NCBI GenBank assembly: GCA_016711095.1
Contig: JADJTP010000003.1
Location: forward strand, 995,262 to 1,059,261
DNA: 64,000 nt
Direction of reading: 5' to 3'
From: Actinomycetales bacterium
Lineage (GTDB): Bacteria > Actinomycetota > Actinomycetes > Actinomycetales > Dermatophilaceae
The notes beneath the pieces are model-generated. The model saw only the letters and a list, made by a program, of their open reading frames with translations, did not search any database and was not told the origin of the DNA. Shown piece by piece: positions 27,004-35,257 of the stretch (its first letter is position 1; every line of letters starts with the position of its first letter). The translations under genes and the position numbers were made by a program.

Positions 27004-27182
27004 GAGGCCCTCTTCCCCCTGGGCGTCTTCAACGTTTTCCCACTGTCCGCTTCTCGGCGGCTCGTGTCAATCACGATGCCGCGGATCCTCGACTGAGCGA
27101 ATGAGGCGGCGGGCGCCGGCTGCCGCGTCAGGATTGCGTCAAGATGCTTGACTCGGGCGATGGCGGGTGGCGTGATGGAGGT

Positions 27183-27941
27183 GTGAGGGTACGACGACTG
27201 ATGACCGAGCACCGCCTGGCAACCGTAGCGGTGGCGGCAGCAGCACCACTGGTGGTCGCCGCGGTCCTGTCTACCCTGCGGGCAGAGCTCACGCCGGCCA
27301 CCGATGTGCTCGTCTTGGTCGCCGTGGTGGTGGCCTTCAGCGCCACCGGTTTGCGCGAAGCGGGACTGGCAGCGGCGCTGTCCGCCGCCCTCTGGTTCGA
27401 CTTCTTCCTGACCGAGCCCTACGGCTCCTTCGCCATCACCGACCCCGACGACATCGAGGCCGCTGTGCTGCTCATGCTGATCGGCGGAATCGTTTCCGAG
27501 ACCGCTCTGTGGGGTCAACGCAACGAGGCCGGGCTGAGCAGGGAAGTGGGATACGTCGACGGTGTTCTGGCCACGGCAGAGAGTGTGGCTGGCGAACCCC
27601 GGACGGCTGAGGAACATGCCCGTCAGATCTCCCTGCGGATGAGGGAGGTGCTCGATCTCGACACTTGCCGGTTCGAACCCGGCGGAACGGTCGCGGCGTC
27701 CGCCTTCTCGCTCAATCATGACGGTTCGGTCACTAGGGGCCGGCGGACCGTCGACGTGGACCGTGACGGCCTGCCTGTCGACGCCGTGGTGATCCTGCCC
27801 GTGCGAACCGGTGGCGAGCTCCGGGGACGGTTCCTGCTCACCGCCGCGTCGCACGTCGCCCGCCCGAGCCAGCGGCAGAGGCGGGTTGCGGTCCTCCTGG
27901 CCGACCAGATCGCCGGGACTCTCAGCGCGACTCAGCGCTGA
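27183..27941 (+). CDS. DUF4118 (KdpD-like) membrane protein
   Basis: 252 residues from GTG 27183, preceded by GGAGG-like bases; ATG 27201 is an alternative. Hydrophobic helices at ~10-90 contain the DUF4118 pattern (ALWFDFFLTEPYGSFAITDPDDIEAAVLLMLIG), as in the membrane part of KdpD sensor kinases. A soluble region of ~150 residues follows, perhaps a degenerate GAF-like domain; there is no histidine kinase core. It may sense envelope or ionic conditions without signalling through a kinase domain of its own. It is divergent from the large secreted protein. Confidence 0.75.
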   Translation: MRVRRLMTEHRLATVAVAAAAPLVVAAVLSTLRAELTPATDVLVLVAVVVAFSATGLREAGLAAALSAALWFDFFLTEPYGSFAITDPDDIEAAVLLMLIGGIVSETALWGQRNEAGLSREVGYVDGVLATAESVAGEPRTAEEHARQISLRMREVLDLDTCRFEPGGTVAASAFSLNHDGSVTRGRRTVDVDRDGLPVDAVVILPVRTGGELRGRFLLTAASHVARPSQRQRRVAVLLADQIAGTLSATQR

Positions 27942-28007
27942 GGACAACGATCCCCGTATGCCGCCGCCGCGACGGGAATGCCGCCCGGATAGGTCACCTG
28001 AGGGCCC

Positions 28008-28493
28008 TCAACCGAAGGTCTTGCGGGCGCGGGCGAGCCGGAGCTCCTCGAGGCGCGACTGCTGCAGGACGGCACGGTCCAAGAGAGCCTGAATCTGCCC
28101 CACGTCCAGACGCCGTTCGCTCACGGCGAGGGTCAGCATGGTCTTCCAGCCGAGAGCCTTGCCTTCGACTGCCAAGGACAGGGCCTCAAGTTCGACGACA
28201 TCCGTCAAGGGCGATCTCCTGAAGATTGCACCGTTGGTCACGAGACGGCCCAGCTTCTCAGCGCCCCAGGCGAGGTTCTCCTTGACCTTGTTGTGTGGGA
28301 TCGACAGGACCTTCATGATCTCTTCGAGATCGCGTCGGTCCCCGTCGACTTCCGCGGCGAGATCGGCGACCGCTCGTCGCACCGTCGGGTCACTGTGTGA
28401 GCCAGCGACGCGATGGAAGAGTGCCGCTCCGGCCACGGCGCTGGCGTAGTGATCCTGCAGGTAGATGGCGAGCCATCTGTGGCCGTCACTCAT
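28008..28493 (-). CDS. Hypothetical helical protein (ferritin-like?)
   Basis: 161 residues from ATG 28493, with GAAGGAG eight bases upstream. It is predicted mostly alpha-helical, with LAIYLQDHYASAVAGAALFHR and a paired EVDGDRRDLEEIM helix in the style of ferritin-like four-helix bundles, but the metal ligands are not clear. The C-terminus is Leu/Arg-rich (ALLDRAVLQQSRLEELRLAR). The start region is divergent from the lipoprotein gene. No function is proposed. Confidence 0.65.
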   Translation of the reverse strand: MSDGHRWLAIYLQDHYASAVAGAALFHRVAGSHSDPTVRRAVADLAAEVDGDRRDLEEIMKVLSIPHNKVKENLAWGAEKLGRLVTNGAIFRRSPLTDVVELEALSLAVEGKALGWKTMLTLAVSERRLDVGQIQALLDRAVLQQSRLEELRLARARKTFG

Positions 28494-28586
28494 GGATGCG
28501 CTCCTTCGTTGCAGGCGGGACAAGACCAGCTGGGCACTCCCGCCCTGCGCTCTACCCATACCCCTTCTGGCGCATTCAAACGCGAG

Positions 28587-28592
28587 TAGCGT
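28587..28592 (+). promoter_or_regulatory. TANNNT box before the lipoprotein gene
   Basis: TAGCGT lies seven bases before the GTG at 28600, a -10 spacing that would give a transcript starting at or near the start codon. Confidence 0.4.
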
Positions 28593-28599
28593 GCGAGAG

Positions 28600-29025
28600 G
28601 TGAGCACAGTGCGGGGACGGCGCCAGCCGCGGCGACTAGCCATTGCGGTCGCGCCCGTCGGCGCGATCATCCTCTTGGCAGCCTGTACCGGACCTGGCGC
28701 CCCTGAGGCCGCACATGTTGCTGAGATGTTCTCCCAGCTCGCTGCGACCAACCCAGAGCAGGCGTGCGGCCTGCTGTCGGAGCACGCTCGGTCCAGCATG
28801 GAGAAGGAAGCGGACGCCCCGTGCACGACAGCCTTGACCGACGCGGGCCTGCCCAAACCCTCGGCCGTGCGCTCGGTCGAGGTGTACGCCACGGATGGCA
28901 TCGTCGTCCTCGAGGGGGACGTCATCTTCGTTGCCCGTTTCGGCGAGGGCTGGCGGGTGACGGCTGCGGGGTGCCGCCCCGAGCCGGAGGACCAGCCCTA
29001 TGACTGCGGCATCTCGGGAGGGTGA
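28600..29025 (+). CDS. Putative lipoprotein
   Basis: 141 residues from GTG 28600; a second in-frame GTG at 28609 is possible. A twin basic start (RGRRQPRR) leads into a hydrophobic stretch ending in the lipobox LLAAC, so the mature protein would be lipid-anchored at about Cys 25. The remaining ~115 residues contain four further cysteines and resemble small actinobacterial secreted proteins with a SnoaL-like or DUF4878-like fold, not proven. It is followed six bases later by a 27-codon gene and then DUF6766. Confidence 0.75.
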   Translation: MSTVRGRRQPRRLAIAVAPVGAIILLAACTGPGAPEAAHVAEMFSQLAATNPEQACGLLSEHARSSMEKEADAPCTTALTDAGLPKPSAVRSVEVYATDGIVVLEGDVIFVARFGEGWRVTAAGCRPEPEDQPYDCGISGG

Positions 29026-29031
29026 GCAGAG

Positions 29032-29115
29032 GTGAAGACACTGTTTGCGGCATACCTGGTCTTCGTGCTCGCCGGGCTCGCCTACGTCTTCGTGCTCGGG
29101 TTTCTGCAGCGATGA
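29032..29115 (+). CDS. 27-residue single-helix membrane peptide
   Basis: GTG 29032 opens MKTLFAAYLVFVLAGLAYVF and stops at 29113-29115. The product is basically one hydrophobic helix with a Lys near the start and an Arg at the end. The gene is squeezed between the lipoprotein stop and the DUF6766 start, and its TGA overlaps that ATG (ATGA). The overlap suggests real translation and coupling. Its role is unknown. Confidence 0.55.
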   Translation: MKTLFAAYLVFVLAGLAYVFVLGFLQR

Positions 29116-29816
29116 GCGCGCACGCCCCGCGTCGCGCCGAGCGCCGCAGTTTCCTTCGAGACAACGGGCTCGGACTTTTCTTCGGCGCGATCCTGCTGCT
29201 CAGCCTGGCCGGGCAGGCCCTCGTGGGGACCGCGGACTACAACGAGGGCGCGCGTATCGCCGGCCTGCCGACGTTGACCGTCGGCCAGTACGTCACCTCG
29301 AGCTACTTCGGCGTGGACGTCGCCGAGAACTGGCAATCGGAGTATCTCCAGTTCCTGCTCTTCATCCTGGCTACGGTGTGGCTCATCCAGCGCGGCTCAC
29401 CAGAGTCCAAGAAGGCCGAGGACGTGGGGCGGGAAAGCGACGAGGAGCAGCAGGTCGGCCCTTACGCGCAGCAGCGGTCGCCCGCGTGGGCCAAGGCGTC
29501 TGGCTGGCGCCGGAGCCTGTATTCCAGCTCGCTCGGGCTTGTCATGGGAGCGATCTTCCTGCTGTCCTGGGGAGCCCAGCTCGTGGCGGGGACCAGCGCC
29601 ATGAACAGCCGGCGGCTGCAGAACCTGCAGAACCCATCTTCGGTGCTCGACTATGCCCACTCGCCCGAGTTCTGGAACCGGACCCTGCAGAACTGGCAGT
29701 CCGAGTTCCTCGCCGTGGGAAGCATGGTGGTGTTCAGCATCTATCTGCGCGAGCGCGGGTCGCCCGAGTCCAAGCCGGTTGGCGCACCACACGACACGAC
29801 CGCCCTCGAGGGCTGA
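29112..29816 (+). CDS. DUF6766 family membrane protein
   Basis: 234 residues. It is built from two similar halves: a hydrophobic helix near the start (NGLGLFFGAILLLSLAGQAL), then ENWQSEYLQFLLFILATVWLIQRGSPESK, then again LGLVMGAIFLLSWGAQL and QNWQSEFLAVGSMVVFSIYLRERGSPESK. The NWQSE and RGSPESK motifs define the DUF6766 family; four membrane helices are expected. The internal duplication is clear in sequence. Function is unknown. It overlaps the small peptide gene by four bases. Confidence 0.85.
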   Translation: MSAHAPRRAERRSFLRDNGLGLFFGAILLLSLAGQALVGTADYNEGARIAGLPTLTVGQYVTSSYFGVDVAENWQSEYLQFLLFILATVWLIQRGSPESKKAEDVGRESDEEQQVGPYAQQRSPAWAKASGWRRSLYSSSLGLVMGAIFLLSWGAQLVAGTSAMNSRRLQNLQNPSSVLDYAHSPEFWNRTLQNWQSEFLAVGSMVVFSIYLRERGSPESKPVGAPHDTTALEG

Positions 29817-29917
29817 CCAAGGGGACAGCGACGGCGCCCCACGTCGCCACCACCCGGCGCAGGTCACAGGAGGCGCCGGGTGGAAGGATCGGAGCAGGAC
29901 CGATCGAAGGGCGGACG

Positions 29918-31453
29918 ATGGCCACTGACGAACACGTAGAGTTCGAGCGCAAGTTCGACGTGGACGCCGGAGTCGAGGTGCCCGACTTGAGCGTCCTTCC
30001 GGGGGTTGTTCGCGTCGACACCCCCGTTGAGGTGGTGCTGTCGGCGACCTACTTCGACACTCCTGAACTGCGGCTCTTGTCGAGGCAGATGACCCTGCGT
30101 CGCCGCAGCGGTGGTCTCGACGACGGCTGGCACCTCAAGATCCCGATGGGAGCAGATCAGCGGGAGGAGGTGCGGTTGCCGCTGGGAACGGCTGAGACCC
30201 CACCGACGGAGCTTCTGGCGCGGGTCCGTGGCGTGATCCGGGACGCACCGGTCGCGCCGGCCGCCGTGCTTGTCACCCGACGCAGGATCCACCGGCTCCT
30301 CGGTGACGCCGACGTGGTCCTGGCCGAGTTCTGCAACGATCAGGTGCAGGCGACGACGTCTGGCGAGTCGCCCACCGTGCAGACGTGGCGCGAGTGGGAG
30401 CTTGAACTCATCGAGGCCCCCGACGGTCTGTTCGACGCAGCCGATGCGGTGCTTCGCCGCCCCGGTGTCCGGCCCAGCGCCGCGCCCTCGAAGCTCGCTC
30501 GGGTGCTCGGCGACAGCCTGCCGTCCCGACCGTCCTGGCTGGAGAGCGCAGATCTGGGCGCGCATCCGGATGCTGGTGAGCTGTTGAGCGCCTACGTCGC
30601 GGGCCATCTTGCGCGCCTTGAGCACCAGGACCAGCTTCTGCGCTCGGGTGATCAGGAGGGGGTTCACCAGATGCGGGTGGCCGCGCGGCGAATCCGGTCG
30701 GCACTGTCGACCTACGCCCCGGTCCTGGAGCCCGGCCCCGCCACGGAGCTGGGCGCCGAGCTGAGATGGCTCGGCGGTGTTCTCTCGGAGGCACGCGACG
30801 CCCAAGTGCTCGGTGAGCGGTTGCGCGCTCTCGTCGAGCAACTCCCGGCCGATCTCGTCATCGGTCCGGTGCTCGAGCGGGTCAGTGACGAGCTGCGCGA
30901 ACGGTTCCGCCTTGGGCGCGTCAACGCCGACGAGGCTCTCGACGGGGCGCGCTACTTCCGGTTGCTCGACCGGCTCGAGGCCTTCGCGGACCGTCCCCTG
31001 TTCATCGAAGCGGCCGGGACCCGTGCCGCTCGGGTTGTTCCCGATCTCATCCAGGCCGAGCTGAAGAGGCTGCACAAACGGAACCGGGCGTATCGCGCGG
31101 CCACATCGGGCGAGGACCAGGACGTCGCGCTTCACGCTGTCCGCAAGGCTGCCAAACGGCTCCGGTATGCCGCCGAGTCCGCCCAGCCCGTCTTTCGGAA
31201 GCGAGCGACGAGGCTCGCCGCCCGAGCAGAGGCACTGCAGGAACTCCTAGGAGAGCACCAGGACACCATCGTCAGCCGAGAAGCCCTGCGCGAGATCGCT
31301 ATTCGGGCGCACGAGGCCGGCGAGAACGCGTTCACCTTCGGAATCCTCCACGCCAACGAGACCCACCGTGGCGCTGAACTCGAACACCGCTACCCGAAGG
31401 TGCTCGCCGACCTGCCGCACAAAAACCGGGGAAGGTGGCTCCGAAAGAAGTGA
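29918..31453 (+). CDS. CYTH and CHAD domain protein
   Basis: 511 residues from ATG 29918 (GAAGGG upstream). The N-terminal CYTH domain has the signature ExExK in HVEFERKFDV and continues to about residue 200 with ATYFDTPELRL and WHLKIPM. CHAD follows from ~220 with QEGVHQMRVAARRIRSAL and a second helical repeat (ALHAVRKAAKRLRYAAE). CYTH domains act on triphosphates or bind polyphosphate-like ligands; CHAD domains bind inorganic polyphosphate. A role in polyphosphate metabolism or storage is the likely inference. Confidence 0.92.
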   Translation: MATDEHVEFERKFDVDAGVEVPDLSVLPGVVRVDTPVEVVLSATYFDTPELRLLSRQMTLRRRSGGLDDGWHLKIPMGADQREEVRLPLGTAETPPTELLARVRGVIRDAPVAPAAVLVTRRRIHRLLGDADVVLAEFCNDQVQATTSGESPTVQTWREWELELIEAPDGLFDAADAVLRRPGVRPSAAPSKLARVLGDSLPSRPSWLESADLGAHPDAGELLSAYVAGHLARLEHQDQLLRSGDQEGVHQMRVAARRIRSALSTYAPVLEPGPATELGAELRWLGGVLSEARDAQVLGERLRALVEQLPADLVIGPVLERVSDELRERFRLGRVNADEALDGARYFRLLDRLEAFADRPLFIEAAGTRAARVVPDLIQAELKRLHKRNRAYRAATSGEDQDVALHAVRKAAKRLRYAAESAQPVFRKRATRLAARAEALQELLGEHQDTIVSREALREIAIRAHEAGENAFTFGILHANETHRGAELEHRYPKVLADLPHKNRGRWLRKK

Positions 31454-31526
31454 CGCCGGGTGAGCACTCAGTGCCAGTGGAGGGGCTCGCGACGACGTCA
31501 TGACGATGGTGCCGGATACTTGGCGG

Positions 31527-32498
31527 ATGGCACGTACTCGCTGCTACCGCGGCGGAGCCCTCACTGATGAGGACTTCCCGCTCGACCAGGTGTCCGAGCA
31601 TCTGAAGGACGCGTCGGCCGTGGTGTGGGTAGATCTGCATGCGCCGGAGCCCCACGAACTGCAGCTGGTTGCCGACGAGCTCGGGCTGCACAGGCTGGCT
31701 GTGGAGGACGCTGCCCGGGGTCGTCAGCGACCCAAGCTCGATCGCTATCCGGGACACGAGTTTCTCAGTGCGTACTCGGTGCAACTCGACGTGGACAGTG
31801 GCCAGTTGGTTACCGGCGAGATCCACGCGTTCATCACGCAGACCGCCCTCGTCACCGTACGGCGCGACGATTCCTTCTCCATCGACGCGCTGCTGACCCG
31901 GTGGGATGACGAGGTGGACCTTACCCACTTCGGGGTCGGCGCCCTGCTCCACGGCCTGTTGGATGTCATCGTTGACGGGCACTTCGCTGCAGTGGAATCA
32001 CTGGACGACCAGATTGAGCAGCTGGAAGACCTCCTGTTCGACGACAGGCCGCACGACCGAGGCGTGCAACGCCGGAGCTTCGAGCTGCGCAAGAGCCTTG
32101 TGCAACTGCGGCGCGTCGTCCTGCCGATGCGCGAGGTCGTGAACACGTTGATGCGACGCGACACCGGGCTGATCTCCGAGGAGCTCCTGCCCTACTACCA
32201 GGACATCTACGACCACGTGCTGCGTGCGACAGAGTGGACCGAGAGCTTGCGCGACCTCGTCAACACCATCTTGGAGACGAACCTGACGATCCAAGGAAAC
32301 CGCCTGAACGTCATCACGAAGAAGGTCACGAGCTGGGCTGCGATCATCGCTGTGCCCACCGCGATCACAGGCTTCTACGGACAAAACGTCCCCTATCCAG
32401 GGTTCGCTCAAGAATCGGGTCTTCTCACCTCATCGATCCTGATTCTGGCCCTCTCCGGGGTTCTCTACCTTGCCTTCAAACGCATGGACTGGCTGTGA
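31527..32498 (+). CDS. CorA-family divalent cation transporter
   Basis: 323 residues from ATG 31527; an in-frame ATG at 31500 is an alternative start. A long cytoplasmic N-terminal domain with helices (VESLDDQIEQLEDLLF) precedes two C-terminal membrane helices, as in CorA. The signature loop, normally YGMN, reads FYGQNVPYPG, so Met is replaced by Gln, which may alter selectivity. CorA homopentamers carry Mg2+ or other divalent ions. The gene is convergent with the hemerythrin gene, with a hairpin between them. Confidence 0.88.
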   Translation: MARTRCYRGGALTDEDFPLDQVSEHLKDASAVVWVDLHAPEPHELQLVADELGLHRLAVEDAARGRQRPKLDRYPGHEFLSAYSVQLDVDSGQLVTGEIHAFITQTALVTVRRDDSFSIDALLTRWDDEVDLTHFGVGALLHGLLDVIVDGHFAAVESLDDQIEQLEDLLFDDRPHDRGVQRRSFELRKSLVQLRRVVLPMREVVNTLMRRDTGLISEELLPYYQDIYDHVLRATEWTESLRDLVNTILETNLTIQGNRLNVITKKVTSWAAIIAVPTAITGFYGQNVPYPGFAQESGLLTSSILILALSGVLYLAFKRMDWL

Positions 32499-32524
32499 GC
32501 GAGCCCGCCGTCTCGGCGCGCGAA

Positions 32525-32559
32525 AGCAGTCCGGCGAGCAGGGTGCCCGCCGGACTGCT
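32525..32559. terminator. Hairpin between corA-like and hemerythrin genes
   Basis: AGCAGTCCGGCG (32525-32536) and CGCCGGACTGCT (32548-32559) are a perfect 12-bp inverted repeat with an 11-base loop between two convergent genes, suited to a bidirectional terminator. Confidence 0.75.
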
Positions 32560-32579
32560 ACTCGAACAGGGTCAGTCGA

Positions 32580-33080
32580 TCAGGCGATGATCGCGTCGAT
32601 CGTCTTCTTCAAAGCGCTCGGCTGGACGGGCTCACGGGGAGCGTTCTGCTTGGCGACCAGCATTTCCTCACCGATCTCCTGGAGGGCCTTCCGTCCGAGC
32701 CCCTCGCGGACCTTGGGGAACCACTCCTCCTCCTCCTCCTTGATGTGGTGGCGGACGCCCTCGATGAGGACGGTGGTCTTGGCGTCGAAGCGCTCGGCAT
32801 CCGGCGCCATCCCGAAGATCTCCATCACCAGCACATCGGCGACGTGGTGCTCCTCGTAGGACTCAAGGACGTCGTCCTCGAGCTCGGGAAGCAACGCGCG
32901 GACCCGGGGGTACACGACCTCGTTCTCGATGTAGGTGTGCACCGTCAGCAGCTGGATGATCCGGTGGACGATCTTGCCCTTGGCTTGGTGCGCGTTCTCG
33001 CCTGCGTTCTCGAAGGCCCGGAAGAGCTTACGCAGCTCCTTGTGGTCTTCCTTGAGCAGGACCAAAGCGTCGGTCGACAT
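32580..33080 (-). CDS. Hemerythrin HHE domain protein
   Basis: 166 residues from ATG 33080 with AGGAG nearby. Ligands of a di-iron hemerythrin-like site are visible: LLKEDHKELR, HRIIQLLTVHTYIENEVVYP, EEHHVAD and HHIKEEEEEW. Such proteins bind O2, NO or iron in a four-helix bundle, mostly in actinobacterial stress responses. The C-terminal ~30 residues are unrelated to the bundle. It lies upstream of no obvious partner and next to a small membrane protein on the same strand. Confidence 0.9.
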   Translation of the reverse strand: MSTDALVLLKEDHKELRKLFRAFENAGENAHQAKGKIVHRIIQLLTVHTYIENEVVYPRVRALLPELEDDVLESYEEHHVADVLVMEIFGMAPDAERFDAKTTVLIEGVRHHIKEEEEEWFPKVREGLGRKALQEIGEEMLVAKQNAPREPVQPSALKKTIDAIIA

Positions 33081-33107
33081 GCTTTCTCCTCTGGGTGAAG
33101 GGCCGGG

Positions 33108-33419
33108 TCAGGCGTTGTGGCGGGTGTTTCCGCGGGTGCCGGACTTGGCCAGACCGCGGGCAATCATGTAGCCGATCGTCAGGAAGGTGATGTAACGCAG
33201 GGCGTGCTCGGCGTTGAAGAGGTCGGCGGTGTTCTCGCCGTCGTCGCCGACGACGAACGCGGTGATGACGATGGCCGCAACCGCTGCGAGGTAGACGAAG
33301 AACTCGGTGGTCTTGGAACCCCGGCGGGTCTCGACGTCAAGGTCGCGGTCGCCCTGGTAGGGGGCGATGCTCTCGTGGGCGGTAGCGGTGTTGGCGGTGT
33401 TGTGGATGGAGGTAGACAC
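33108..33419 (-). CDS. Small membrane protein
   Basis: 103 residues from ATG 33419. The soluble N-terminus is followed by FFVYLAAVAAIVITAFVV and, after an acidic loop (GDDGENTADLFNAEHA), YITFLTIGYMIARGLAKSGT. The pattern of two helices and a GYMIxRGLAKSG ending recurs in small actinobacterial membrane proteins; no function is known. It is co-directional with the hemerythrin gene, 27 bases upstream of it, probably one transcript. Confidence 0.75.
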   Translation of the reverse strand: MSTSIHNTANTATAHESIAPYQGDRDLDVETRRGSKTTEFFVYLAAVAAIVITAFVVGDDGENTADLFNAEHALRYITFLTIGYMIARGLAKSGTRGNTRHNA

Positions 33420-33600
33420 AGTGAAGTTCCTAAACGTGGTCGCGTGAATTGCGCTAAGTAATCAAGCGCAGGTGATGGGATGCTGTCGACGGCCTTTGGT
33501 TAGACTCTCGGGAAGCTCCCAGCTGTCGGGGCCTCACCGGCGATCGCGCTAAGCAATCGCATCGATGTAAAGACGGTACAGGCTGCGGCCAGCCAACACA

Positions 33601-33629
33601 AGCCAGCCTCGGTGACGTCAAGGCTGGCT
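33601..33629. promoter_or_regulatory. Inverted repeat upstream of GAF-ANTAR gene
   Basis: AGCCAGCC (33601-33608) and GGCTGGCT (33622-33629) are a perfect 8-bp inverted repeat with a 13-base spacer, ending 16 bases before the gene. The same intergenic region also holds GCGCTAAG twice (about 33450 and 33545). It could be an operator; the binding protein is not known. Confidence 0.45.
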
Positions 33630-33645
33630 GTGCCATGCTCCGAGG

Positions 33646-34389
33646 ATGCCGAACAGTGAGGGATTTGGCCGGGAGTTGGCAGCTGCCGCGCGCGACATGC
33701 AAGACGAGGGCAGCAGCAGTGAGGCGATGGAGCGGGCGGTAGAGATCGCGACACGGATCCTGTCCGGCTGCGACGCGGCGGGCGTGTGCGTCGTCTATCG
33801 CGGTGACCGCGTGGACACCCACGCGACGAGTCACGAAGCGCTTCGCGAGATCGACGCGCTGCAACACCGGCTGAAGGAGGGTCCGTGTCTTGAGGCGTTG
33901 CGGCAGAAGGACATCGTGAAGAGCGATGACCTGGCTACCGATGAACGATGGCCCAAGTGGGGCCCCGAGGTCGCCGCCCTGGGTTTCTCCAGCATTGTCA
34001 GCTACCGCCTCTTCTCCACCGAGGAGACCCTGGGTGCGCTGAACCTCTACGGCAAGGGCACGGCCGCCTTCACCTCGGATGACGTCCACGACGGAGTCGC
34101 GCTCGCGGCACATGTCGCGGTCGCTCTCGCGGGCGCGCATGAGGTCGAGAATCTGGAGAAGGCCCTGGGCAGCCGCACGGTGATCGGTCAAGCCACGGGC
34201 ATCCTGATGGAACGCCTCGACTTGTCATCAGACCGCGCCTTCGGGGTCCTCAGCAAGATCTCGCAGGACAAGAACCTCAAGCTCCGCGATCTCGCCGAGC
34301 AGCTCGTTGCGACCCGGGGCAATCGCAAGGCGCCGGTGCTGGAGCGTCCTCGTCCACAGAAGGCGCCCGCTCCCAGGCCGCCTTCCTGA
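33646..34389 (+). CDS. GAF and ANTAR domain regulator
   Basis: 247 residues. GAF sensor domain at ~25-165 (AAGVCVVYRGDRVDTHATSHE, GALNLYGK), then an ANTAR RNA-binding domain at ~175-230 (SRTVIGQATGILMERLDLSSDRAFGVLSKIS). ANTAR proteins prevent or promote transcription termination by binding paired hairpins in RNA. The tail is Pro/Lys-rich. The GAF ligand is unknown. It stands alone; no target hairpins were searched for across the genome. Confidence 0.93.
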   Translation: MPNSEGFGRELAAAARDMQDEGSSSEAMERAVEIATRILSGCDAAGVCVVYRGDRVDTHATSHEALREIDALQHRLKEGPCLEALRQKDIVKSDDLATDERWPKWGPEVAALGFSSIVSYRLFSTEETLGALNLYGKGTAAFTSDDVHDGVALAAHVAVALAGAHEVENLEKALGSRTVIGQATGILMERLDLSSDRAFGVLSKISQDKNLKLRDLAEQLVATRGNRKAPVLERPRPQKAPAPRPPS

Positions 34390-34410
34390 ACGGTGACGCC
34401 CGGCACTCCG

Positions 34411-35112
34411 TCAGCGCGCGGCCCCGTTGGTGCTCGCCTGCTGCGCGCGCACCCGTGTCGCGATCCGGCTGATGCCGACGGGAGTGACGCCGATGTAGCT
34501 GCCGATGTCCTTCTGCGGCAACACGCCGAGCAGGTCGGGGTAGTTCACCCGGAAGTTCCGATAACGCTCCTCAGCGGTGTACATCAACAGCTCGCGCGCT
34601 CGCCCTTCCTCGGTGAGACCGTAGTGGACGGCCGTATGGAAGACCGCGATGGCCCACTCCACGCGCTTCCGCATCCGCTTCTGCACGATGCGGTAGTCCA
34701 GGCGCTCGACGACGCAGTCGGTCACCGCGACGGCGGATGAGTCGGTGCGACCCAGCGCCGAACCGGCCATCCAGGTCTTGCCGCGCATATCGACGTCGAC
34801 CAGTCCGTCGAGACCGGCGGGAGCCAGCGCCCGCAGGCTTCCCACGAACTCACCGGGCCGCCCCAGGCCCACGAGACTCTCGGTGCCGCGCGGATTGACG
34901 GCGAGGATCTTCACGGCGCCCGAGAGGATGACATAGACATACGGGTGATCGGTCTCGCGCTCATAGAGCGGCTCGCCGGCCGCGAACGCCATCGTGTCGA
35001 CCGTCTTGGCGAATGCCTTCCAGCCGGGCAGCGGCCGGCCGGCAAGCATCTCGAAAAGCTGCCGGGTCACGGCAGCGCGCTCAACTCCCTCGCGAGCGAC
35101 CACCTGAGCCAT
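34411..35112 (-). CDS. Crp/Fnr family transcription regulator
   Basis: 233 residues from ATG 35112, chosen for GAGGAGGG directly upstream. Cyclic-nucleotide-binding-like beta-barrel at ~20-140 (YVYVILSGAVKILAVNP, GEFVGSLRAL), a dimer helix, then a C-terminal winged HTH with LPQKDIGSYIGVTPVGISRIA. The classical cAMP-contact residues were not verified, so the ligand is unknown. It is divergent from the sirtuin gene. Confidence 0.9.
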   Translation of the reverse strand: MAQVVAREGVERAAVTRQLFEMLAGRPLPGWKAFAKTVDTMAFAAGEPLYERETDHPYVYVILSGAVKILAVNPRGTESLVGLGRPGEFVGSLRALAPAGLDGLVDVDMRGKTWMAGSALGRTDSSAVAVTDCVVERLDYRIVQKRMRKRVEWAIAVFHTAVHYGLTEEGRARELLMYTAEERYRNFRVNYPDLLGVLPQKDIGSYIGVTPVGISRIATRVRAQQASTNGAAR

Positions 35113-35257
35113 CGGCCCTCCTCGTCGGTATTCGCCGACCCCAGTGAGCGAATGGACATCGGCGTACGGCGTGAACCCATACCGCCTCTGCTGCGAACAG
35201 TCAGCAGCGTATGCCGCGCAGCGCACGCCGGCACCTTTTATGGCGACAATGGGGGTC

